A DNA stretch of 22,847 nt from positions 1 through 22,847 of the forward strand of contig CACZPD010000025.1 in the NCBI GenBank assembly GCA_902782955.1. Reading direction: 5' to 3'. The notes under the pieces were generated by a model, which had not been told where the DNA came from, did no database searches, and saw only the letters and a list, made by a program, of their open reading frames with translations. Positions 7,502 through 13,162 of this stretch are shown piece by piece. Positions within the stretch are counted from its first letter, which is position 1. Each line of letters opens with the position of its first letter. The DNA comes from an uncultured Erysipelotrichaceae bacterium. Lineage in GTDB: Bacteria > Bacillota_I > Bacilli_A > Erysipelotrichales > Erysipelotrichaceae. Made by a program: the position numbers and the translations under genes.

Positions 7502-8220
7502 CGGAATTCCCGAATCTGTTTATACGGGTGGCGGAGATCGACTGGGCAAATGTACCGGAGGATTATACGCATTCGATACAGCCGCTGCGGAATCTGGACA
7601 GACTGGAATTCTCTTTTCCCATCACGTTGTTTGCGGGAGAAAACGGAACCGGGAAATCGACTTTGCTGGAGGCACTTGCGATCAGCGCCGGGTTCAATCC
7701 GGAAGGCGGAACGTTCAATTACCGCTTTTCCACATATGATGATTACTCTTCGCTTTCGCAGGGCATGCGTCTGATCCGCGGTCACCGCAGACCGAAAACC
7801 GGCTTTTTCCTGCGTGCGGAAAGCTTTTACAACGTAGCTACCGCGGCGATGACAAAGTATAACGATGACGGGAGGATGCCGGATTATCACGCGCTGTCAC
7901 ACGGTGAAAGCTTTCTGGAATTCATGCGGAGGGGCGGCCGGGACGGTCTGTATCTGATGGATGAGCCGGAAGCGGCACTCTCACCGCAGAGACAGCTTGC
8001 CCTGCTGAAGATGATCCATGACATGTGCGGGGAAGGCTGTCAGTTCATTATAGCGACACATTCACCGATCCTTCTCGGTCTGCCGGATGCGCAGATCCTG
8101 TCATTTGATGAAGAGAACATCCATCCCTGCGCATATGAGGAAACAGGCAGTTATCAGATCACAAAAATGTTTCTGAACCGGCGCGAACGGTTTCTGCAGG
8201 ATTTATTTGAAGAAGACTGA
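7498..8220 (+). CDS. Small stand-alone ABC-type (RecF/SMC-like) AAA ATPase
   Basis: A 240-residue cytoplasmic ATPase with every ABC motif and no membrane partner. Walker A is GENGTGKST (47-55), the signature is LSHGES (133-138), Walker B is GLYLMDEPE (150-158) and the switch histidine is His188 in ATHSPIL. The closeness of Walker A, signature and Walker B, with only a short insert, fits the family of single-domain AAA ATPases found widely in bacteria, whose physiological role is not settled. It is translationally coupled to the deformylase-like gene and closes the iadA operon. No nuclease, toxin or methylase gene is beside it, so a defence role is not supported. Confidence 0.85.
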   Translation: MTEFPNLFIRVAEIDWANVPEDYTHSIQPLRNLDRLEFSFPITLFAGENGTGKSTLLEALAISAGFNPEGGTFNYRFSTYDDYSSLSQGMRLIRGHRRPKTGFFLRAESFYNVATAAMTKYNDDGRMPDYHALSHGESFLEFMRRGGRDGLYLMDEPEAALSPQRQLALLKMIHDMCGEGCQFIIATHSPILLGLPDAQILSFDEENIHPCAYEETGSYQITKMFLNRRERFLQDLFEED

Positions 8221-8224
8221 AAAG

Positions 8225-8251
8225 ATGAGGGTATCATATCCTCATTTTTTT
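8225..8251 (+). terminator. Intrinsic terminator after the iadA operon
   Basis: A 9-bp stem with one G-U pair (8225-8233 with 8237-8245), 3-base loop, then T to 8251. Confidence 0.82.
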
Positions 8252-8397
8252 ACGGCCGCCCGGTCAAATCCATTGAGGATCATACTGAAGATGGTAAGAT
8301 AGAAATCAGAATCATATTCCGGATTCAGACGCTGAAGCATGATCAGCGTACCGGAAGCCGGAATACTTTCATCTATCCGTTCAAAAGGGGAGGACGG
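8242..8397 (-). pseudogene. Possible gene remnant: 51 open codons with protein-like composition
   Basis: On the minus strand 51 codons are open between a TAA (8400-8398) and the TGA at 8244-8242. The product ends in DSDFYLTIFSMILNGFDRAA and then VKK, with balanced composition and the codon choices of neighbouring genes (CCG for Pro, CTG/CTT for Leu). No start codon with a ribosome binding site is present; the only early ATG is 19 codons in. It may be the 3' end of a gene whose front was lost when the MATE gene came to lie here. A chance open stretch of this length is not rare, and the MATE promoter lies within it. Confidence 0.25.
8273..8300 (+). promoter_or_regulatory. Promoter for the MATE gene
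   Basis: TTGAGG (8273-8278), a 16-base spacer and the extended -10 TGG-TAAGAT (8292-8300). It would give a leader of roughly 90 bases before the ATG at 8400. The extended -10 is identical to that at 5491-5499. Confidence 0.55.
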
Positions 8398-8399
8398 TT

Positions 8400-9764
8400 A
8401 TGAGAAAATATGCGGAGACCGACCGGAAGATCCTGAAGCTCCTGATCCCGGTCATACTTGAAAATGCCTTATTGACATTGTCGACAATGATCCTGACGGG
8501 ATATATCGGCAGACTGCCTGTTATGGATATCAGTGCTTACGGCATCGGCAGAAGGATCTACGGCATTTATTATTCTTTTTTTAAAGGACTGGCAGTCGGT
8601 ACTATGGTCGCGGCAGCCAGACGCTTCGGCAGGGGCGATAAACAGAAATGCGCGCGTATCCAGCAGGAAAGCTACCTGCTGATCATACCGGCAGCGGTGT
8701 TTCTGTCCGTCCTGATCGTTATTTTCGCTTTGCCGATTCTTTCCCTGATGACAAAAGATGGGGAGCTTCTGGAAAGAGGCGTGCTTTTCCTGCGGAAAAC
8801 AGCGCCGTTTTACCCGCTTCTGGCAGTTATCCATCTGAACGCGGCTGCTTTCCAGGCAAACGGCAATACGAGAACACCGATGATGATCGCAGGCATCGGG
8901 AATCTCATTACGATCACGATCGGCTATGTTCTGATCTTCGGTCTTGGCCCGGTCAGGGGAATGGGTGTTACCGGTGCTGCGTGGGGTCAGAACCTTGCGT
9001 TCCTTGTGATGGCAGGTGTCGGTCTGTTCCTGCTGTACGGCAGGCATGGACTGTTTGCAGGAAGCGGCACTAAACCGTTCTGTCTTCCGGTAAAAAAGGA
9101 TGTCAGGGAAATCTTCTCCACAGGCATTCCTGCTTCTTTTGAGGATTCCTTCTGGCAGCTTGCGACGGTCGTCATCAGCAGTGTTATCCTTTCCTACGGA
9201 CAGCAGTATTACGCAGCTTACCAGCTCGGCCTGGAAGGAGAAGGATTCTGCAATATGATGTCCGCGGGATTCATGACAGCCGCTATGTCATTGTCAGCCA
9301 ATGCCCTTGGGGCAGATGATCAGAAAGCGTTCCGGATATGTTTTGACCGTCTGCATCATTTCTGCCTGATCATATCCGCCATTACCATGCTGTTCCTGCT
9401 GTTTTTTTCCAGACCGGTCCTGCATCTTCTGACCGATAAACCGGAGCTGATCGTCATCGCGTCATCTTATCTGTTCGCGATGATCTTCTCCCAGTATCCC
9501 CAGCATATGAAGCAGATCGCAGCCGGTTATCTGCGTGCTTCCGGACATACACAGACCTCCATGATCACCAACCTGATCGGTTTGTGGGCTGTACGTGTCC
9601 CGCTCGTACTGTTATGCGGGAGTGTTCTGAAAACGGATATCATCTTTGTCTGGTGGGCATTCAATCTGGATCAGTGGGTGCGCCTCACTCTGTCAGTCTT
9701 AAGTCTTCGCCGCTTTCATATCCTGCCTCCCAGAGAGATCACAAACGAGATGGCTGCGGGCTGA
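8400..9764 (+). CDS. MATE-family efflux transporter
   Basis: A 454-residue integral membrane protein with about twelve hydrophobic segments in two halves, as in multidrug and toxin extrusion exporters. Recognisable are the N-terminal half with YIGRLPVMDISAYGIGRRI, the second-half entry IFSTGIPASFEDSFWQLATVV, and AMSLSANALGADD followed by a hydrophilic turn, the equivalent of the VSxxLG loop. MATE proteins use a Na+ or H+ gradient to expel cationic drugs or metabolites; the substrate here is unknown. GGGGAGG lies about seven bases before the ATG. A MerR regulator follows downstream after a terminator, a common arrangement for drug-responsive exporters, but control of this gene by it is only inferred. 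Confidence 0.9.
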   Translation: MRKYAETDRKILKLLIPVILENALLTLSTMILTGYIGRLPVMDISAYGIGRRIYGIYYSFFKGLAVGTMVAAARRFGRGDKQKCARIQQESYLLIIPAAVFLSVLIVIFALPILSLMTKDGELLERGVLFLRKTAPFYPLLAVIHLNAAAFQANGNTRTPMMIAGIGNLITITIGYVLIFGLGPVRGMGVTGAAWGQNLAFLVMAGVGLFLLYGRHGLFAGSGTKPFCLPVKKDVREIFSTGIPASFEDSFWQLATVVISSVILSYGQQYYAAYQLGLEGEGFCNMMSAGFMTAAMSLSANALGADDQKAFRICFDRLHHFCLIISAITMLFLLFFSRPVLHLLTDKPELIVIASSYLFAMIFSQYPQHMKQIAAGYLRASGHTQTSMITNLIGLWAVRVPLVLLCGSVLKTDIIFVWWAFNLDQWVRLTLSVLSLRRFHILPPREITNEMAAG

Positions 9765-9796
9765 GCCGGGATACACGGCAATATGAATGAAATCAC

Positions 9797-9821
9797 AGAG
9801 GTTTTCAGGAACCTCTTTTTT
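9797..9821 (+). terminator. Intrinsic terminator after the MATE gene
   Basis: A 7-bp stem AGAGGTT/AACCTCT (9797-9803 with 9810-9816), 6-base loop, then T to 9821. Confidence 0.83.
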
Positions 9822-9879
9822 CTGTGTTTGACGGTTCCGCGGGGAACGGGTGTAAGGTGATTTAAACACGCGGGATAAG

Positions 9880-10236
9880 ATGAAAACAGTAAGAGAAGTT
9901 TGTCAGTATGCAGGAGTCACAAGGAAAACCCTGTTTTATTATGACCGGATCGGTCTTCTGAAACCTTCCGTAAGAAAAGGAAGCCAGAAACACAAGCTCT
10001 ATGATGAACAGGCAGTGGAACGGCTTCTCGAGATCAGGCGTTACCGGGAAGCCGGTTTTGATATCCGTGAAATACGGGAAGTGCTGGATCAGGATACGGA
10101 AGGGCGTCTGAAGATATGCGATGCGGTCATTGCGCGTCTTTCCGCCGCGCAGGCAGAAACAGAAAAAAAGATCAGCCGCGCCGAAACGATCCGGAAGGAA
10201 CTGGAAGAAAAGAAAACCGGCTCTGCCGGCAGATAA
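9880..10236 (+). CDS. MerR-family transcriptional regulator (short)
   Basis: A 118-residue MerR protein. The winged helix occupies about residues 1-70: VREVCQYAGVTRKTLFYYDRIGLLKPS gives the helix-turn-helix and first wing, and AVERLLEIRRYREAGFDIREIREVLD the second. Residues 75-112 are a dimerising coiled coil (AAQAETEKKISRAETIRKEL). There is no large effector domain and no cysteine cluster for metal sensing, so the inducer is unknown. The start has only a weak ribosome binding site (GGGAT), but the fold begins right at this Met. It lies 115 bases after the MATE gene and converges on the ExbD-like gene, sharing a terminator. Confidence 0.87.
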   Translation: MKTVREVCQYAGVTRKTLFYYDRIGLLKPSVRKGSQKHKLYDEQAVERLLEIRRYREAGFDIREIREVLDQDTEGRLKICDAVIARLSAAQAETEKKISRAETIRKELEEKKTGSAGR

Positions 10237-10271
10237 AAAATATCCGGTACCCTGCATGCGGAGTACCGGAT
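10235..10271. terminator. Bidirectional terminator between the MerR and ExbD-like genes
   Basis: A perfect 9-bp stem ATCCGGTAC/GTACCGGAT (10242-10250 with 10263-10271) around a 12-base loop. On the minus strand it is followed at once by a T-run (plus-strand A at 10235-10240), making it strongest for the minus-strand operon. Downstream on the plus strand, TTTATTTTTT lies slightly further off. Confidence 0.82.
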
Positions 10272-10279
10272 TTCCATGT

Positions 10280-10657
10280 TTATTTTTTCAGGTCGATGCC
10301 GAGTTCACTGCAGGCTTCTTCCACCCATTCATAACTTGCAAGTATCGCATTCTCATCTTCGAGAATGAATATCCTGTCGTCGGAGTAGACTTTTTCAAGA
10401 TATGCCTTCAGTTCTTCCTTGTTGGCGCATTTCTGGCCGTTGACGGTCACTTCGTTTTCAGAGATCTTGATGATGATCGTGTCGGGGATCGGTTCATTCT
10501 CACCCGGCAGGATCCCGGTGCCGTCACCGATGCTGAATCTTCCTGTGCCGAATCCGTATCCGCCGCCCAGCAGCAGAAGTAAAGCCGCGATGGCTGCGTA
10601 TCTGCCGCCTCTGCTTCTTTTCGGCTGTGACTTCGTTACCTGTTTTTCGTTCTCCAT
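10280..10657 (-). CDS. ExbD/TolR-like outer-domain protein without the proton-carrying Asp
   Basis: A 125-residue one-pass protein, last of a three-gene operon. Residues 1-19 are basic and cytoplasmic; 20-39 are the membrane helix (YAAIAALLLLLGGGYGFGTG), which has no acidic residue. Residues 60-122 show the beta-alpha-beta-alpha pattern of ExbD/TolR periplasmic domains: TIIIKISENEVTVNGQKC, then a helix KEELKAYLEKV, then RIFILEDENAILASYEWVEEACSELGI. Without a membrane Asp it cannot itself conduct protons. I chose the ATG at 10657 rather than 10675 because GGGAGG lies between the two and is well placed only for 10657. Homology to ExbD is inferred from pattern and neighbours. Confidence 0.65.
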   Translation of the reverse strand: MENEKQVTKSQPKRSRGGRYAAIAALLLLLGGGYGFGTGRFSIGDGTGILPGENEPIPDTIIIKISENEVTVNGQKCANKEELKAYLEKVYSDDRIFILEDENAILASYEWVEEACSELGIDLKK

Positions 10658-10676
10658 TGCTTTATCCTCCCGCATC

Positions 10677-11201
10677 TCATTCTTCGCCGGCTGTTTCGAC
10701 TTCCTTATAGAATACTTCTTTGTGCTGTTTGCTCAGGGATCTCAGCTCTTCTCCGATCGCCTCAAATTCCGAGCGGTAGATGGTGTATTTGTCATACTGG
10801 AATACGATGTAGACAGGGCTGTTTTCCACTGTGTCCAGTATATCCGTTATATAGGTGCGTATCCGTGTCCTGGTGTTGCCTGTACTGTTTTCCCCCATCG
10901 TGATCTCGACAGGATCTTCACCGTTTTCCCCTCTGAATAAATGCAGGATGTGCGATCCGTCCTTCTGTGTATTGTACATGGTTACGATCACTGCGTCGGA
11001 AGAGTAAACAGCGTAGCTTTCCTGCGCGGATGACTGGGTCTGCAGTTTGTATTCAAGCTCCGAGATCTCATCCTTTGCTTCGGTGAGTTCTTCGCTGACA
11101 TTTGCGGAGGCAACAGCTGTATTGGACATGACGATGAAAAGCAGGATCATGATCACATCCAGCAGGGAAGTAAAGTCGAGGATGATATCCCGTTTTTTCA
11201 T
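10677..11201 (-). CDS. ExbD-like proton-channel subunit with conserved membrane Asp
   Basis: A 174-residue one-pass protein. The N-terminus DIILDFTSLLDVIMILLFIV closely follows the ExbD/TolR pattern, with Asp15 in the place of the proton-carrying Asp of ExbD, TolR and MotB. After the membrane helix comes a predicted coiled coil (about 35-55, SEELTEAKDEISELEYKLQ), then an alpha/beta domain containing SPVYIVFQYDKYTIYRSEF, comparable to the second half of an ExbD outer domain. It is longer than typical ExbD (about 140) because of the coiled coil. Its start overlaps the stop of the ExbB-like gene by four bases (ATGA), so the two are translated together. It should pair with the ExbB-like protein as a proton channel. 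Confidence 0.75.
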   Translation of the reverse strand: MKKRDIILDFTSLLDVIMILLFIVMSNTAVASANVSEELTEAKDEISELEYKLQTQSSAQESYAVYSSDAVIVTMYNTQKDGSHILHLFRGENGEDPVEITMGENSTGNTRTRIRTYITDILDTVENSPVYIVFQYDKYTIYRSEFEAIGEELRSLSKQHKEVFYKEVETAGEE

Positions 11202-11713
11202 GACCTTCCCTCTTTATTGGGGTTAAACAGGTATTCCAGGTGTTTTTCGTTGTCTTCGATCTTATAGGAAATTCCCGAATCCAGCAGCTTGAAAACGATC
11301 GCCGCAACGATGCCCCAGAATGTGGATGTCAGTGCCGAAAAGAAGGCTCCCTGTACTCCCGTTCCGATCAGATCGCCCATGCGGATCAGGGAAATGACTG
11401 TACCGAACATGCCGAGAAGCGGGAATACGGAAGTGAAATTCGTATACAGGGCATAGAGCTGGTTCGTCTTTTCCCTGTATTTCAGAAGGTCCTGAGGTGT
11501 CAGGACAGTTTCTTTTTCCGATCCGGCCTGAAAAGCTTCTTTCTGTTCCTGTGTCAGATTCGCAGTATAGTCTTTCCTGTTGAAATGGTGGTAGACTTTG
11601 TCTGCGTTGCGGCCGCATTCCCTGTAGATCCAAAAGCCGTTGAAAAGCGCTGCGATAATGATCAGCGTATCAAATCCCCACAGATTTTCCAAAAGAACAT
11701 TGAAAAGGGTCAT
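11198..11713 (-). CDS. MotA/TolQ/ExbB-family proton channel protein
   Basis: A 171-residue membrane protein, first gene of the operon. Three helices are visible: about 14-30, 90-110 and 123-144, with the large cytoplasmic loop between the first and second as in ExbB. FPLLGMFGTVISLI in helix 2 and FFSALTSTFWGIVAAIVF in helix 3 match the family. Thr105 and Thr131 correspond to E. coli ExbB Thr148 and Thr181; the position of ExbB Glu176 is Ser126, so the usual acidic residue is missing. I placed the start at the ATG at 11713, which has GGAGGG five bases upstream; the open frame beyond that is spurious. Such channels drive work by proton flow, but the output here is unknown. Confidence 0.8.
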   Translation of the reverse strand: MTLFNVLLENLWGFDTLIIIAALFNGFWIYRECGRNADKVYHHFNRKDYTANLTQEQKEAFQAGSEKETVLTPQDLLKYREKTNQLYALYTNFTSVFPLLGMFGTVISLIRMGDLIGTGVQGAFFSALTSTFWGIVAAIVFKLLDSGISYKIEDNEKHLEYLFNPNKEGRS

Positions 11714-11744
11714 GATTCCCTCCTGAAAACTACTGATATAAATC

Positions 11745-11809
11745 ATTATACAAAATTCCACTGTCCTGAGCACGGAAATGTACGCAACAGGACATAGGAG
11801 GCTTATAAT
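11745..11809. promoter_or_regulatory. Divergent promoter region with inverted repeat
   Basis: A minus-strand TATAAT (plus 11745-11750) faces the ExbB-like gene and a plus-strand TATAAT (11804-11809) faces the small genes. Between them TGTCCTG (11762-11768) and CAGGACA (11788-11794) form a perfect inverted repeat with a 19-base centre. Both expected -35 sites fall inside it, though neither is a good hexamer. It could be an operator controlling both directions. Confidence 0.45.
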
Positions 11810-11860
11810 AAAACTATCATGAACAGAACGAACTGCCGTGCAGTGTGAAAGGATCATAAT

Positions 11861-12031
11861 ATGAGTGATGACAAGATTGAAAAACTCAGGGAAGAACTGA
11901 AAGATTATTACGGGACAGCCATGGCTTCCGGGTTCGGGATGGCTGTGCTGGATCTCGCGAAAGTAGACCGGATGACGGACGAGGAAATAAAGGATCTGGC
12001 AAGAAAGAACGGTATGGAGGTGTCGGAATGA
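11861..12031 (+). CDS. Small hypothetical protein, 56 residues
   Basis: The frame runs from ATG at 11861 to TGA at 12029-12031. AAAGGA at 11848-11853 is a suitable ribosome binding site. The product starts MSDDKIEKLREELKDYYGTA, continues MASGFGMAVLDLAKVDRMTD and ends in EEIKDLARKNGMEVSE: a charged amphipathic helix, a Gly/Met-rich turn, then a short domain with ...LAKVDRMTDEEIKDLARKNG. I recall similar small conserved proteins in Bacillota but no function. The product is soluble, with no signal peptide. Its stop overlaps the start of the zinc-ribbon gene by ATGA, which argues strongly that both are real and co-translated. Confidence 0.72.
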   Translation: MSDDKIEKLREELKDYYGTAMASGFGMAVLDLAKVDRMTDEEIKDLARKNGMEVSE

Positions 12032-12177
12032 GATGCAGGAAATGCGGCAAGAGTATTCCTGATTCCGCAAAAAAATGTCCTTACTGCTATACGAGGACAG
12101 CGGAAGGATGGAAAAAAGAAGGAGAGAAGCTGATAGCTCCGGTAAAGGAACTGTTTAAGAATCCGTTTAAAAAGTGA
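12028..12177 (+). CDS. Small zinc-ribbon protein, 49 residues
   Basis: The ATG at 12028 lies within the ATGA overlap with the upstream small gene, and GGAGGT at 12016-12021 sits inside that gene as its ribosome binding site. The N-terminus MRCRKCGKSIPDSAKKCPYC is a typical zinc ribbon, with Cys3, Cys6, Cys17 and Cys20 as ligands. The remaining residues form a basic amphipathic tail (KEGEKLIAPVKELFKNPFKK) that could touch membrane or nucleic acid. Function is unknown; it probably works with the preceding 56-residue protein. The stop codon lies in the terminator stem and abuts the stop codon of the convergent MerR gene. Confidence 0.75.
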   Translation: MRCRKCGKSIPDSAKKCPYCYTRTAEGWKKEGEKLIAPVKELFKNPFKK

Positions 12178-12209
12178 TCACGGCCGTGCTGTGATCACTT
12201 CGTTTTTTT
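12172..12209. terminator. Terminator shared by the convergent zinc-ribbon and MerR genes
   Basis: A perfect 9-bp stem AAGTGATCA/TGATCACTT (12172-12180 with 12192-12200), whose 11-base centre can pair further, then a T-run at 12203-12209 for the plus strand. The minus-strand U-run is only four bases. The stop codons of both genes lie in the left arm. Confidence 0.8.
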
Positions 12210-12996
12210 CTATACATGCGCGGATGCGGAAATGGTAGTAAAAGATACCGTCTTTCTGTTCGATATGCATCAGGTAACCTGTGGTATCAGAAAGGAAAGG
12301 CGTATTGTTTTTTCTGGCATATTCCATCATGGGAAACAGCTGGGAGAGCTGCAGGAAATCCAGATCGCAGGTACGGATCATCTGGCTGATATGGATACCG
12401 TTCGGGATGGAAATATAGTTTTCCGGCATGGCGGCATTCGTTTCTTCGATAACATACCGGTATGTGCCGAAGCCCATTTCGACCGGGATGCGCTTGTCTT
12501 CCAGAGGCCCGTTCAGGATCTCTTTCCGGATCCGCAGGGTCGGGGTCATTTTATTGGCATATTTCTGGACAAAAGACATCAGTTCCCCGGATGAAAAGGA
12601 AGGCTCATAAAGGTCGATCTTTTCGTCGATCGACTGCATGACCTGCACGCCGGCAAATCCGGTATGAAAACTCTCCGTGATATGGATCCGTTCCAGTTCC
12701 AGATAACGCTGTTCCTCCTGCAGCCGGGCGATCTGTTCGGAAAGATAATTCTGTTCCTTTTCGATGATCTTCAGGATCTTGTCAGGGTCTTCTGTATCGT
12801 ACAGAGTACTGATATCTTCGAGACCGATGGAATACCCTCTGAGCTTGCGTATGTACAGCAGGGAAATGTAATCGGCAGGGGAATATTCGTAGTAGCCGTT
12901 GTCCATTTTTTTCGGACGAAGAAGTTTTCGTTTGCGGTAAACGCGGATCGTTTCCGGATTAACGCCTGATAGTTTGGATAATTTGTTGATCTGCAT
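12178..12996 (-). CDS. MerR-family regulator with C-terminal effector domain
   Basis: A 272-residue activator-type regulator. Residues 1-70 are the MerR winged helix (INKLSKLSGVNPETIRVYRK, then a second wing with LRGYSIGLEDISTLYD). Residues 75-105 are the dimer coiled coil (IIEKEQNYLSEQIARLQEEQ). The remaining 160 residues resemble a BmrR/GyrI-like ligand pocket rich in Tyr and Phe (MGFGTYRYVIEE, GYLMHIEQKDGIFYYHF). I prefer the ATG at 12996, with AAGG five bases upstream, to the GTG at 13002. The 5' coding end is repeated twice upstream. It is divergent from the flavin reductase gene, whose promoter carries a MerR-type operator, so it very likely controls that gene and itself. Confidence 0.85.
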   Translation of the reverse strand: MQINKLSKLSGVNPETIRVYRKRKLLRPKKMDNGYYEYSPADYISLLYIRKLRGYSIGLEDISTLYDTEDPDKILKIIEKEQNYLSEQIARLQEEQRYLELERIHITESFHTGFAGVQVMQSIDEKIDLYEPSFSSGELMSFVQKYANKMTPTLRIRKEILNGPLEDKRIPVEMGFGTYRYVIEETNAAMPENYISIPNGIHISQMIRTCDLDFLQLSQLFPMMEYARKNNTPFLSDTTGYLMHIEQKDGIFYYHFRIRACIEKNEVITARP

Positions 12997-13066
12997 AAGC
13001 ACCTTGTAGTTTGGATAATTTGTTGATTTGGATTACTGCACCTGACAGTACGGATAATTTGTCGAT
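12970..13066 (-). repeat. Three copies of the 5' coding end of the MerR gene
   Basis: A 21-base block at 12970-12990, inside the gene, is repeated identically at 13007-13027 and with four mismatches at 13046-13066; the spacings are 37 and 39 bases. On the minus strand it encodes INKLSKL, INKLSKL and IDKLSVL. The outer two copies share one frame; the innermost is shifted by one base. Confidence 0.85.
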
Positions 13067-13083
13067 TTCTGTATAACTGCGCC

Positions 13084-13114
13084 TTGACCCTGTATCGAAT
13101 ACAGGGTCTATGTT
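13084..13114 (+). promoter_or_regulatory. MerR-type promoter and operator for the flavin reductase gene
   Basis: TTGACC (13084-13089) and TATGTT (13109-13114) are separated by 19 bases, the long spacer typical of MerR-activated promoters. The spacer is filled by a perfect dyad, GACCCTGTAT and ATACAGGGTC (13086-13095 and 13099-13108) around CGA. The predicted leader is about 42 bases. Confidence 0.85.
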
Positions 13115-13162
13115 TATTTTACAAAACCGATGGTTTTCAAACAATCATTTAGGGAGGAAAAA

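Noticed and set aside
7498..8220. ATPase as part of a defence system (for example OLD or retron type)
   Set aside because: There is no TOPRIM, HNH nuclease, toxin or reverse transcriptase next to it, and it is embedded in a peptide-processing operon.
9584..9790. 68-codon plus-strand frame at the end of the MATE gene
   Set aside because: It overlaps the MATE gene in another frame, with no ribosome binding site or conserved feature.
10280..11713. Zorya-type anti-phage system
   Set aside because: ZorA has a long cytoplasmic tail, ZorB a peptidoglycan-binding domain, and ZorC/ZorD-type partners are needed. None of these is present.
11714..12070. N-terminal extension of the ExbB-like protein
   Set aside because: The extra 119 residues run through the promoter region and opposite the two small genes. 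The ATG at 11713 has a strong ribosome binding site and begins at the family's first helix.
12970..13066. CRISPR array
   Set aside because: There are only three imperfect copies with short, unequal spacers of 16 and 18 bases that are themselves partly similar, and the repeats are coding; no cas genes.
13086..13108. The dyad as a transcription terminator
   Set aside because: It has no U-run on the plus strand and sits precisely between -35 and -10 hexamers 19 bases apart, so an operator explains it better.
12959..13144. 61-codon minus-strand frame upstream of the MerR gene as a separate gene
   Set aside because: It is composed of the operator region and two repeat copies of the MerR start and runs out of frame at the third, so it is a by-product of the duplication.
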